Assembly: GCA_030998225.1 (NCBI GenBank)
Contig: JAPYXD010000743.1
Coordinates: forward strand, 1,603,735 to 1,667,734
DNA: 64,000 nucleotides
Direction of reading: 5' to 3'
Source of the DNA: Diplolepis rosae
Lineage: Eukaryota > Arthropoda > Insecta > Hymenoptera > Diplolepididae
Shown: piece by piece, positions 47,961 through 59,048 of the stretch
How positions within the stretch are numbered: the stretch's first letter is position 1
Layout: every line of letters starts with the position of its first letter
Translations under genes and position numbers: made by a program
The notes under the pieces: generated by a model
The model's database searches: none
Told to the model about the DNA's origin: nothing
The model's input: only the letters and a program-made list of their open reading frames with translations

Positions 47961-50496
47961 TTATGACCCTTTTTTAAGTATAGGGTTGTAAATCTTAGAA
48001 AGGTTTTTCAATGTCAGTTCTAAGATTCACTGCATCGTCCATGCTACCTGCAATGTGACACATTTCCAACAGTAATCTTTTTTTATAGTGTATTTCGTTA
48101 GCTGAGGATTTTTGTTCTGTATCAAAATCGAAGAAATGGTCTTTCTCAATTGTATGTTTAGTTAGTGCATTTTGTTTATTAGGGCTTTCTCTAATGTTGT
48201 TTTTATGTTCTTTTAACCTGTTTTTAAGGAACCTTTTAGTTTGACCTATATAGACGGCTTTGCAATCATTCCCTTTGCAAGGAACGCTGTAGACGATGTT
48301 GGACGATAGTTCTTTAGGAATTTTATCTTTGGTTGGCTTGAATATCATTTTTAGATTTTTTGATTTTTATACGCGGTTTTCAAGTTGTAGCTGTGTAGGA
48401 TTCCCGATATTTTTTCTGACAGACCTTCGATGTAAGGAATGCTAATGAAAGGTTTGATTTCCGCGTTTATGTCGATATGATTGTTGCCTAATCGTGTTTT
48501 TTTTGTTCAAAGGGTAAGAAGTCTCTGGTTAATAATGTCTTGTGTGAAACAAGGTGGGTAGATCATTTTCATCTAGTGTATCTGTAATTAATTTAAGGTT
48601 GTTTTTTTGAAATTTCTTGTCTGAAAGTAAAATTGCTCTGTCAACCAAGTTGTTAATTACACTTTTTTTATATCTAAGGGGGTGGTGGGAGGTTGAAGTC
48701 TAAGGTATCTGCCTGACCAACTAGGCTTTCTATACCAATTGAAAGATAGTTTTTGGTTCTGTTTCCTCGTGATAGAGACGTCTAAGAAATTGATAGCACC
48801 ACCGACCTCTTTTTCTAGGAAGTGAATTCAATATTGAGGGGGTTAGTATTGAAAATTTGTAAAATGCGGTCAACATGTGTGTTGGGAACCATGATGAAAA
48901 TATCGTCAACGTAACGAAAATAGACAGGTACTTCAAAGTCAAGGTTGGAAAGTCTGTCTTTCTCTAGGTCATCCATCACTAAATCAGCAAGGACGGGGGA
49001 GAAAAGAGGAGAACCCATTGGTAATCCACGTTTTTTGGAAATAATTTTTGCCATAAAAATTAAAATCCTGTGCTGTCTAAGCATAATCGCAACCCTTCTT
49101 CGAAATCTCTCCATGGTAATGATACTTTGCGACAAATCTCATCCCATCTACTTTTTACTGCAGAGAATAGCTGCTTCCTTGGGTACATTTGTGAAGAGAG
49201 AGACTACATCTAATGAGGCCCAGAACATAGTTATCCGGGACGTTCACATTTTTAATTTTTTTAACTAATTCCAAACTTTTGATGATTTTTGTTATAGGTG
49301 TGTTATTGTTTTTTGATATTGTATAGCTGAAGAATGAAGCTATATTGTAAGTTGGGCTGCCCACATAGGAAACAATTGGTCTAACAGGAATACTTTCTTT
49401 GTGAATTTTGGGTAATCCGTAAAATCTCGAGGGAACGGCATTGGAAGACTTTAAATCCTTAGCTAACAGGTTGTTAATTAGACTCTTGTTTTCCCATGAT
49501 TTGACTAGAGAATTGACTTTATTTTGTATTTTAGTTGTTGTGTCTTTGGGGCGGACTTGGTATGTGTTTCTCGTCTTGTAAAAGGTTTTTAACTTTCTCA
49601 TTATAATCTGTTCGCGTCAAGGCTACTGTGGCAATTGTTACCTTTGTCTGCCCTGGTAAAAACTATGTCCGGATTATTTTTAACGAAATTTCTAGCTTCT
49701 TTGATTTCTTTAACAGGCTGTACGAATTTAGATTTATGCTCGTTGCCACATTTTTTAAAATTATTAACAGCATTTGCGACTTTAAGTCGCATTTCATCAT
49801 GTGATTCCGGATTAATTTTATTAATGTTAGATTCAATGTCCGCGATGATAGTATAAGTAGGAATTTCCCGTTTTTTTAATAGTAACCCCGAAATTTATAC
49901 CTAAGCTAGCTATTTTTGCGACATTTTCCGGGATTTGATTTCCTGTCAGGTTTTTTGAACCACTTTTGGTTGAGTTTGCTGTTTGAAACAGTCTTTTTTA
50001 TTGTAATGTATCGCGTTAATTGAGACAATCCAATTTCCTTTTGCACTTTAATTTACTTTCCTCGAATTGGCGCGAGACTTTCCTGGATTCAAAATTCAAA
50101 AAATCTGTCGAACACGTGGTCTGGAAAAACAGCAAAAATTCTATTTTCAAGATGTCCAACCCGATTCTCGAGATTCCTTAAATGTGCGCATATATCGCTT
50201 GAATCTCGAGATTCAAGAGAATGGACTTCTGAAAAGGTGATATGCAAGTTTGAGAAACGTTTACCCATACTTCTGGAATTGAACCCGATGGTTTGAGTTC
50301 CAAGTACTTGTAAGTGTTTGGGAACAACTTCAAGTTTCCTACAACGTAATAGAAAAATTCTTTGATTAAAACTTTTTGCAATTTCCAGATTCGATTGAGA
50401 CCATTTTTTGAGGGAGTGATGCCTCCTCATATCCATATCTTTCTTCAATTTGTTTGTAAAAACCCATCCCATTTCTACCCCCCTGATTGTTGCCAT
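47961..50496 (-). pseudogene. Penelope-like element RT/GIY-YIG polyprotein, decayed copy
   Basis: Reverse-complement copy of the PLE at 56446-58945, with very similar sequence but broken into several frames. The N-terminal part is open at 50089-50496. An RT part with FRYVDDIFIM and RGLPMGSP is open at 48815-49135. The RT upstream part is open at 49155-49601 and the GIY-YIG part (YSVPC, VYIGQT, LKEHKNN) at 47995-48348. Scattered one- and two-base indels separate these frames. Some indels differ from the plus copy; notably, the run before the N-terminal break has four A here against five there. The copy cannot make full-length protein, but its closeness to the plus copy points to recent duplication or noisy assembly. 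Confidence 0.9.
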
Positions 50497-51719
50497 TTGT
50501 AAAATTATATCGTGACATGTTTCCGTACATGTTCCTTGTTACATTGACCCACAGTTATAATTCTGTAATATTTATTTTGGCTTGGGGTCAGCTTAGTTTC
50601 TCTAATTATTTATGTCATCGAGGACATAAACATTAGGAAGGCAAACGTTTCGGCCACAGATGGGGGCCCTCTTCAGTGCCAATTAGCTTAATTGTAACCT
50701 TTAAATATTTATTAACTAATACATGCAATTAAGAAATATATGGTATTTTTTGTTTTTTTGTTTTTTTTTTCTTTTGATTATTAATTAAAAATAGAGTAAA
50801 CATGCAGAAAAACTTATGAGTAAGCGAGTTTCTAGGTGTGAAGAACCAGGCCGTTCCAAAAACTGCTCCAACAAGTAATCCTCTCCCACATGAACCGTGA
50901 AAAATGCGGCCGCGGAACGCACTCCCTCAAGGGCACATATATAAACTTACAATTATTTCAAACCAGAAAGAAACAACACACGGGAGAATATAACGTGGGT
51001 CCTTGGTAAAGCACGCTTACAGCAAACCACACACATATGCACGAGCACCAGAAGTAAAGGACACTGAAGTTAAAACAATCAGAACATTGCAATTGGTACA
51101 GAACATTTTTTATTTATTTTCTCAAAAACCACAGAGATGACAGACCTGGATGTAAGTCCACCACTCTGCCACATGGCTAGAAAAGAAAACTGATTTGGGA
51201 ATAACACGTGTTTAGGAAGACAAGTGTTCAGAGTTTGACGTATATGGAGAGCATTCTCCATGATAGGTCAGAATCCAACACCAAGGGTTATACACAGTCA
51301 AAATTTACTTTAATGTCCCCGGCACTTGAGATTTCTATGTGCTCAAGCGTCCAAGGAAAGCAAACCCCTACCACGTGTTCGAAGAATTCTGTAAGGAAAG
51401 GCACTCAAGACGGTCCCGGCGTCGTAAAAATTATACACATGTTTGTGGATATAGAAAGTAAAAAATTGCCGCTAAGGTGGAAATTCACGAAAAATTAATT
51501 TCCTGGTTTTCGAAACCTCTGATTCTTAATAACTGGAACCCGGAAAAATACAATATTAAGTTTATAAGTATGATGTCCGAGTTTTTCGGATTATAAGACT
51601 GCTGTAAGTGGTAAAATATTACGCGAGCTATTCAAACTCTGATTTGAATAGAGAGGTCAATTAATACGGTAGCACTACGGATTCTGAGACTAATAAAAAG
51701 TTGCAAAGTGATGCGCGAG
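50497..51719 (-). other. PLE leader (5' terminal-repeat part), minus-strand copy
   Basis: Reverse complement of 55251-56445. From the ORF outward it has the GGGTCAATGTAACAAGG segment, the hammerhead motif, poly-A/T runs, the GCGGCCGCG/NotI-like site near 50910 and a diverged satellite edge near 51600-51720. The plus strand holds an open frame of 96 codons (51208-51498), antisense to the PLE and also open in the other two leader copies. Confidence 0.85.
50640..50680 (-). ncRNA. Hammerhead-ribozyme-like motif in the PLE leader
   Basis: Helix I GGCA/TGCC, core CTGAAGA, an extra G, helix II GGCC/GGCC, then GAAACGTT on the minus strand. Identical in all core positions to 56263-56303. Confidence 0.7.
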
Positions 51720-51826
51720 CACTTCAGACTCTGACTTTAAGTGAGGTGGCCAAGTAATGCGCGTGTTCTTGGGAGTATGAGAATTTTAATAAAGTGGCCC
51801 AGTAATACGCGAGATTTCCGGATCTG
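51720..51826 (-). repeat. Short satellite segment in minus orientation, ends at inversion junction
   Basis: About one dimer of the PLE-associated satellite (GTGGCCAAGTAATGCGCG, then GCCCAGTAATACGCGAGAT), continuing outward from the leader exactly as in the plus copies. It stops at 51826, where the satellite orientation flips. Confidence 0.85.
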
Positions 51827-51833
51827 AAAGACA

Positions 51834-54800
51834 GACTTCGTTTAACTCGCGTATTACGAGACCACTTATGTATTTATATCAGTCCTGTGGTCCATTGAAC
51901 TCGCGCATTACTTGGCCACCTTACTTAAGGTCAGAGTCCGGAAATCTCGCGTATTACTTGGCCACTTTAGAAAAATTCTTATACTCCTAAGAATTCGCGC
52001 ATTACTTGGCCACCTTATTTAAAGTCAGAGTCCGGAAATCTCGCGTATTACTTGGCCACTTTAGAAAAATTCTTATAATCCTAAGAATTCGCGCATTACT
52101 TGTCCACATTATTTTAAGTCAGAGTCAATCTCGCGTATTACTTAGCCACCTTACTTAAAGTCATAGTACGGAAATCTCGCGTATTGCCAGCCACCTTACT
52201 TAAAGTCATAGTACGGAAATCTCGCGCATTACTTGGCCACTTTATACATAATTCTTACCTCCTAAGAATTCGCGCATTACTTGGCCACTCTTTTCAAGAC
52301 AGACTTTGTGTAACTCGCGTATTACTTGGCTACTTATAAAAATTCTTATACTCAGAAGAACTCGCGCATTACTTGGCAACCTTACTTAAAGTCAGCGTCC
52401 GGAAATCTCGCGCATTACTTGGCCACTTTATAAAAATTCTTACACTCCTAAGAATTCGCGCATTACTTGGCCACTCTTTTCAGGACAGGCTTCGTCTAAC
52501 TCGCGTATTACGAGGCCACTTATGTATTTATATCAGTCATGAGGTCCATTGAACTCGCGCATTACTTGGCCACCTTACTTAATGTCAGAGTCCGGAAATC
52601 TAGCGTATTACTTGGCCACTTTAGAAAAATTCTTATACTCCTAAGAATTCGCGCATTACTTGTACACCTTATTTAAAGTCAGAGTCCGGAAATCTCGCGT
52701 ATTACTTGGCCACTTTATAAAAATTCTTATACTCCTAAGAATTCGCGCATTACTTGGCCACCTTATTTAAAAGTCAGAGTCCGGAAATCTCGCGTATTAC
52801 TTGGCCACTTTAGAAAAATTCTTATACTCCTAAGAATTCGCGCATTACTTGGCCACCTTATTTAAAGTCATAGTACGGAAATCTCGCGCATTACTTGGCC
52901 ACTTTATAAAAATTCTTACACTCCTAAGAATTCGCGCATTACTTGGCCACTTTACTTTAAGTCAGAGTCCGGAAATCTCGCGTATTAGTTGGCCACTTTA
53001 TAACAATTCTTATACTCCTAAGAATTCGCGCATTACTTGGCCACTCTTTTCAAGACAGACTTCGTGTAACTCGCGTATTACTTGGCCACTTCAGAAAAAT
53101 TCTTATACTCCTATGAGTTCGCGTATTACTTGGCCACCTTACTTTAAGTCAGAGTACGGAAATCTCGCGCATTACTTGGCCACTTTATAAAAATTCTTAC
53201 ACTCCTAAGAATTCGCGCATTACTTGGCCACTCTTTTCAAGACAGACTTCGTTTAATCTCGCGTATTACGAGACCACTTATGTATTTATATCAGTCCTGT
53301 GGTCCATTGAACTCGCGCATTACTTGGCCACCGTACTTAAGGTCAGAGTCCGGAAATCTCGCGTATTACTTGGCCACTTTAGAAAAATTCTTATAATCCT
53401 AAGAACTCGCGCATTACTCGGCCACTTTACTTAAGGTCAGAGTCCGGAAATCTCGCGTATTACTTGGCCACTTTAGAAAAATTCTTATACTCCTAAGAAT
53501 TCGCGCATTACTTGGCCACCTTATTTAAAGTCAGAGTCCGGAAATCTCGCGTATTACTTGGCCACTTTAGAAAAATTCTTATACTCCTAAGAATTAGCGC
53601 ATTACTTGGCCACTCTTATTTAAGACAGACTTCGTTTAAGCTCGCGTATTACTTTGCTACTTTATTAAAATTCGTATACTTTTAAGATTTAGCGCATTAC
53701 TTGGCCACCTTACTTAAAGACAGCGTCCGGAAATCTCGCGTACTACTTGACCACTTTAGAAAAATTCTTATACTCCTATGAATTCGCGTATTACTTGGCC
53801 ACTTTTTTTTAAAGTCAGAGTCCGGAAATCTCGCGTATTACTTGGCCACTTTATAAAAATTCTTACACTCCTAAGAACTCGCGCATTACTTGGCCACTTT
53901 ACTTTAAGTCAGAGTCCGGAAATCTCGCGTATTACTTGGCCACTTTATAACAATTCTCTTACTCCTAAGAATTCGCGCATTACTTGGCCACTCTTTTCAA
54001 GACAGACTTCGTTTAACTCGCGTATTAGTTGGCCACTTGTAAAAATTCTTATACTTCTAAGAACTCGCGCATTACTTGGCCACCTTACTTAAAGTCAGAG
54101 TCCGGAAATCTCGCGTATTAGTTGGCCACTTTAGAAAAATTCTTATACTCCTAAGAACTCGCGCATTACTTGGCCACTCTTACTTTAAGGTCAGAGTCCG
54201 GAAATCTCGCGTATTACTTGGCCACTTTAGAAAAATTCTTATACTCCTAAGAATTCGCGCATTACTTGGCCACCTTATTTAAAGTCAGAGTCCGGAAATC
54301 TCGCGTATTACTTGGCCACTTTAGAAAAATTCTTATAATCCTAAGAACTCGCGCATTACTTGGCCACTTTACTTTAAGTCAGAGTCCGGAAATCTCGCGT
54401 ATTACTTGGCCACTTTAGAAAAATTCTTATACTCCTAAGAATTCGCTCATTACTTGGCCACCTTATTTAAAGTCAGAGTCCGGAAATCTCGCGTATTACT
54501 TGGCCACTTTAGAAAAATTCTTATAATCCTAAGAACTCGCGCATTACTTGGCCACTTTACTTTAAGTCAGAGTCCGGAAATCTCGCGTATTAGTTGGCCA
54601 CTTTATAACAATTCTTATACTCCTAAGAATTCGCGCATTACTTGGCCACCTTATTTAAGGTCAGAGTCCGGAAATCTCGCGTATTAGTTGGCCTCTTATA
54701 AAAATTCTTATACTCCTAAGAACTCGCGCATTACTTGGCCACCTTATTTAAAGTCAGAGTCCGGAAATCTCGCGTATTACTTGGCCACTTTAGAAAAATT

Positions 54801-55250
54801 CTTATAATCCTAAGAACTCGCGCATTACTTGGCCACTTTACTTTAAGTCAGAGTCCGGAAATCTCGCGTATTAGTTGGCCACTTTATAACAATTCTTATA
54901 CTCCTAAGAATTCGCGCATTACTTGGCCACTCTTTTTAAGACAGACTTCGTTTAACTCGCGTATTACTTGGCTACTTATAAAAACTCTTATACTCCTAAG
55001 AACTCGCGCATTACTTGGCCACCTTATTTTAAGTCAGAGCCCGGAAATCTCGCGTATTACTTGGCCACTTTATAAAAATTCTTATACTCCTAAAAATTCA
55101 CGCATTACTTGGCCACCTTACTTAAAGTCAGAGTCCGGAAATCTCGCGTATTACTTGGCCACTTTATAAAAATTCTCATACTCCCAAGAACTCGCGCATT
55201 ACTTGGCCACCTCACTTAAAGTCAGAGTCTGAAGTGCTCGCGCATCACTT
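51834..55250 (+). repeat. PLE-associated satellite, plus orientation, 3.4 kb
   Basis: Same half-units as the left array but reverse-complemented (TCGCGYATTACTTGGCCA box). Modules A, B, C and D are all present. Several units are more diverged (e.g. 52090-52260). The last unit degenerates into the PLE leader (CACTTAAAGTCAGAGTCTG-AAGTGCTCG) with the same junction as at 62.79 kb. Confidence 0.93.
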
Positions 55251-56420
55251 TGCAACTTTTTATTAGTCTCAGAATCCGTAGTGCTACCGTATTAATTGAT
55301 CTCTCTATTCAAATCAGAGTTTGAATAGCTCGCGTAATATTTTACCACTTACAGCAGTCTTATAATCCGAAAAACTCGGACATCATACTTATAAACTTAA
55401 TATTGTATTTTTCCGGGTTCCAGTTATTAAGAATCAGAGGTTTCGAAAAACCAGGAAATTAATTTTTCGTGAATTTCCACCTTAGCTGCATTTTACTTTC
55501 TATATCCACAAAAATGTGTATAATTTTTACGACGCCGGGACCGTATTGAGTGCCTTTCCTTACAGAATTCTTCGAACACGTGGTAGGGGTTTGCTTTCCT
55601 TGGACGCTTGAGCACATAGAAATCTCAAGTGCCGGGGACATTAAAGTAAATTTTGACTGTGTATAACCCTTGGTGTTGGAACCTGACCTATCATGGAGAA
55701 TGCTCTCCATATACGTCAAACTCTGAACACTTGTCTTCCTAAACACGTGTTATTCCCAAATCAGTTTTCTTCTAGCCATGTGGCAGAGTGGTGGACTTAC
55801 ATCCGTCTGTCATCTCTGTGGTTTTTGAGAAAATAAATAAAATTTTTCTGTACCAATTGCAATGTTCTGATTGTTTTAACTTCAGTGTCCTTTACTTCTG
55901 GTGCTCGTGCATATGTGTGGTTTGCTGTGCGTGCTTTACCAAGGACCCACGTTATATTCTCCCGTGTGTTGTTTCTTTCTGGTTTGAAATAATTGTGTTT
56001 ATATATGTGCCCTTGAGGGAGTGCGTTCCGCGGCCGCATTTTTCACGGTTCCTGTGGGAGAGGATTACTTGTTGGAGCAGTTTTTGGAACGGCCTGGTTC
56101 TTCACACCTAGAAACTCGCTTACTCATAAGTTTTTCTGCATGTTTACTCTATTTTTAATTAATAAGCAAAAGAAAAAAAAAACAAAAAAACAAAAAATAC
56201 CATATATTTCTTAATTGCATGTATTAGTTAATAAATATTTAAAGGTTACAATTAAGCTAATTGGCACTGAAGAGGGCCCCCATCTGTGGCCGAAACGTTT
56301 GCCTTCCTAATGTTTATGTCCTCGATGACATAAATAATTAGAAAACTAAGCTGACCCCAAGCCAAAATAAATATTACAGAATTATAACTGTGGGTCAATG
56401 TAACAAGGAACATGTACGGA
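54735..56420 (+). repeat. Upstream member of a ~1.7-kb direct repeat (partner 62319-64000)
   Basis: The satellite tail and leader at 54735-56420 recur almost unchanged at 62319-64000, offset 7,584-7,586 bp. This makes the PLE plus one flanking array a head-to-tail tandem unit. Identity extends further left, but there the offset changes to 7,442 bp, consistent with gain or loss of satellite units. Confidence 0.9.
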
Positions 56421-56445
56421 AACATGTCACGATATAATTTTACAA
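55251..56445 (+). other. PLE leader (5' terminal-repeat part), plus-strand copy
   Basis: It begins with diverged satellite units (to about 55370). Then comes unique leader sequence with a NotI-like GCGGCCGC near 56032, an A-rich run near 56170-56200, the hammerhead motif and finally the ORF start. A minus-strand open frame (55459-55746, 95 codons, no recognised domain) and a plus-strand one (55788-56111) are probably incidental. Confidence 0.85.
56263..56303 (+). ncRNA. Hammerhead-ribozyme-like motif in the PLE leader
   Basis: Helix I GGCA/TGCC, core CTGAAGA, an extra G, helix II GGCC/GGCC closed by a CCCATCTGT-type loop, then GAAAC and GTT. The predicted cleavage point follows GTT (about 56299), roughly 145 nt before the PLE start codon. 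With helix III reduced to ACGT it fits the minimal type proposed to act as dimers. Confidence 0.7.
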
Positions 56446-58945
56446 ATGGCAACAATCAGGGGGGTAGAAATGGGATGGGTTTTTACAAACAAATTGAAGA
56501 AAGATATGGATATGAGGAGGCATCACTCCTCAAAAAAATGGTCTCAATCGAATCTGGAAATTGCAAAAAGTTTTAATCAAAGAATTTTTCTATTACGTTG
56601 TAGGAAACTTGAAGTTGTTCCCAAACACTTACAAGTACTTGGAACTCAAACCATCGGGTTCAATTCCAGAAGTATGGGTAAACGTTTCTCAAACTTGCAT
56701 ATCACCTTTCAGAAGTCCATTCTGAATCTCGAGATTCGCGATATATGCGCACATTTAAGGAATCTCGAGAATCGGGTTGGACATCTTGAAAATAGAATTT
56801 TTGCTGTTTTTCCAGACCACGTGTTCGACAGATTTTTTGAATTTGAATCCAGGAAAGTCTCGCGCCAATTCGAGGAAAGTAAATTAAAGTGCAAAAAGGA
56901 AATTGGATTGTCTAATTAACGCGATACATTACAATAAAAAGACTGTTTCAAACAGCAAACTCAACCAAAAGTGGTTCAAAAACTTGACAGGAAATCAAAT
57001 CCCGGAAAATGTCGCAAAAATAGCTAGCTTAGGTATAAATTTCGGGGTTACTATTAAAAAACGGGAAATTCCTACTTATACTATCATCGCGGACATTGAA
57101 TCTAACATTAATAAAATTAATCCGGAATCACATGATGAAATGCGACTTAAAGTCGCAAATGCTGTTAATAATTTTAAAAAATGTGGCAACGAGCATAAAT
57201 CTAAATTCGTACAGCCTGTTAAAGAAATCAAAGAAGCTAGAAATTTCGTTAAAAATAATCCGGACATAGTTTTTACCAGGGCAGACAAAGGTAACACCAC
57301 AGTAGCCTTGACGCGAACAGATTATAATGAGAAAGTTAAAAACCTTTTACAAGACGAGAACACATACCAAGTCCGCCCCAAAGACACAACAACTAAAATA
57401 CAAAATAAAGTCAATTCTCTAGTCAAATCATGGGAAAACAAGAGTCTAATTAACAACCTGTTAGCTAAGGATTTAAAGTCTTCCAATGCCGTTCCCTCGA
57501 GATTTTACGGATTACCCAAAATTCACAAAGAAAGTATTCCTGTTAGACCAATTGTTTCCTATGTGGGCAGCCCAACTTACAATCTAGCTTCATTCTTCAG
57601 CTCTACCATATCCAAAAACACTACCCCACCTAGATCAAAAATCATCAACAGTTTTGAATTAGTTAAAAAACTTAAAAATGTGAACGTCCCGGATAACTAT
57701 GTTCTGGCCTCATTAGATGTAGTCTCTCTCTTCACAAATGTACCCAAGGAAGCAGCTATCTCTGCAGTAAAAAGTAGATGGGATGAGATTCGTCGCAAAG
57801 TATCATTACCATGGAGAGATTTCGAAGAAGGGTTGCGATTATGCTTAGACAGCACAGATTTTAATTTTGATGGCAAAACTTATTTCCAAAAACGTGGATT
57901 ACCAATGGGTTCTCCTTTCTCTCCCGTCCTTGCTGATTTAGTGATGGATGACCTAGAGAAAGACAGACTTTCCAACCTTGACTTTGAAGTACCTGTCTAT
58001 TTTCGTTACGTTGACGATATTTTCATCATGGTTCCCAACACACATGTTGACCGCATTTTACAAATTTTCAATACTAACCCCCTCAATATTGAATTCACTC
58101 TAGAAAAAGAGGTCGGTGGTGCTATCAATTTCTTAGACGTCTCTATCACGAGGAAACAGAACCAAAAACTATCTTTCAATTGGTATAGAAAGCCTAGTTG
58201 GTCAGGCAGATACCTTAACTTCAACTCCCACCACCCCCTTAGATATAAAAAAAGTGTAATTAACAACTTGGTTGACAGAGCAATTTTACTTTCAGACAAG
58301 AAATTTCAAAAAAACAACCTTAAATTAATTACAGATACACTAGATGAAAATGACTACCCACCTTGTTTCACACAAGACATTATTAACCAGAGACTTCTTA
58401 CCCTTGAACAAAAAACACGATTAGGCAACAATCATATCGACATAAACGCGGAAATCAAACCTTTCATTAGCATTCCTTATATCGAAGGTCTGTCAGAAAA
58501 AATATCGGGAATCCTACACAGCTACAACTTGAAAACCGCGTATAAAAATCAAAAAAATCTAAAAATGATATTCAAGCCAACCAAAGATAAAATTCCTAAA
58601 GAACTATCGTCCAACATCGTCTACAGCGTTCCTTGCAAAGGGAATGATTGCAAAGCCGTCTATATAGGTCAAACTAAAAGGTTCCTTAAAAACAGGTTAA
58701 AAGAACATAAAAACAACATTAGAGAAAGCCCTAATAAACAAAATGCACTAACTAAACATACAATTGAGAAAGACCATTTCTTCGATTTTGACAGAACAAA
58801 AATCCTAGCTAACGAAATACACTATAAAAAAAGATTACTGTTGGAAATGTGTCACATTGCAGGTACGGACGATGCAGTGAATCTTAGAACTGACATAGAA
58901 AACCTTTCTAAGATTTACAACCCTATACTTAAAAAAGGGTCATAA
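56446..58945 (+). CDS. Penelope-like retroelement RT + GIY-YIG endonuclease, nearly intact
   Basis: One polyprotein gene of about 832 residues, split by a single-base difference. The first frame (56446-56919) gives a basic, coiled-coil-like N-terminal region. The second (from 56903) carries the enzyme domains. The frames join if the A-run near 56893 had four A, as in the minus-strand copy, instead of five. Counting from 56903: RT motif A has LDVVSLFTNVP (catalytic Asp 272); motif B has GLPMGSPFSP; motif C has YVDD (369-372, catalytic Asp 371 and 372); then INFLDVSI. The C-terminal GIY-YIG nuclease has YSV (574-576), YIG (587-589), R and EH of RLKEH, and a downstream Glu. RT relates to telomerase RT in PLEs; the nuclease nicks the target for primed reverse transcription. 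It ends ILKKGS. No other stop is seen. Whether five A is real or a sequencing error decides if it is active. Confidence 0.9.
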
Positions 58946-59048
58946 AAAATCTGACCTGAGAAATTGGGACTCCACCATGTATTTCAGTCGTCCCTTCAGG
59001 TTTTATGATCTCACATCTGGCCATTTTATCTGGGCCAGATTTTGTTGA
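58946..59048 (+). other. 3' untranslated segment of the PLE
   Basis: Short segment between stop codon and satellite, conserved with 47859-47960. No poly(A) tail or AATAAA is seen at the junction, so transcripts probably continue into the satellite. Confidence 0.75.

Noticed and set aside
55775..55800. A-box-like TGGCAGAGTGGT in the PLE leader, possible pol III promoter
   Set aside because: No B-box at suitable distance and no terminator; probably chance.
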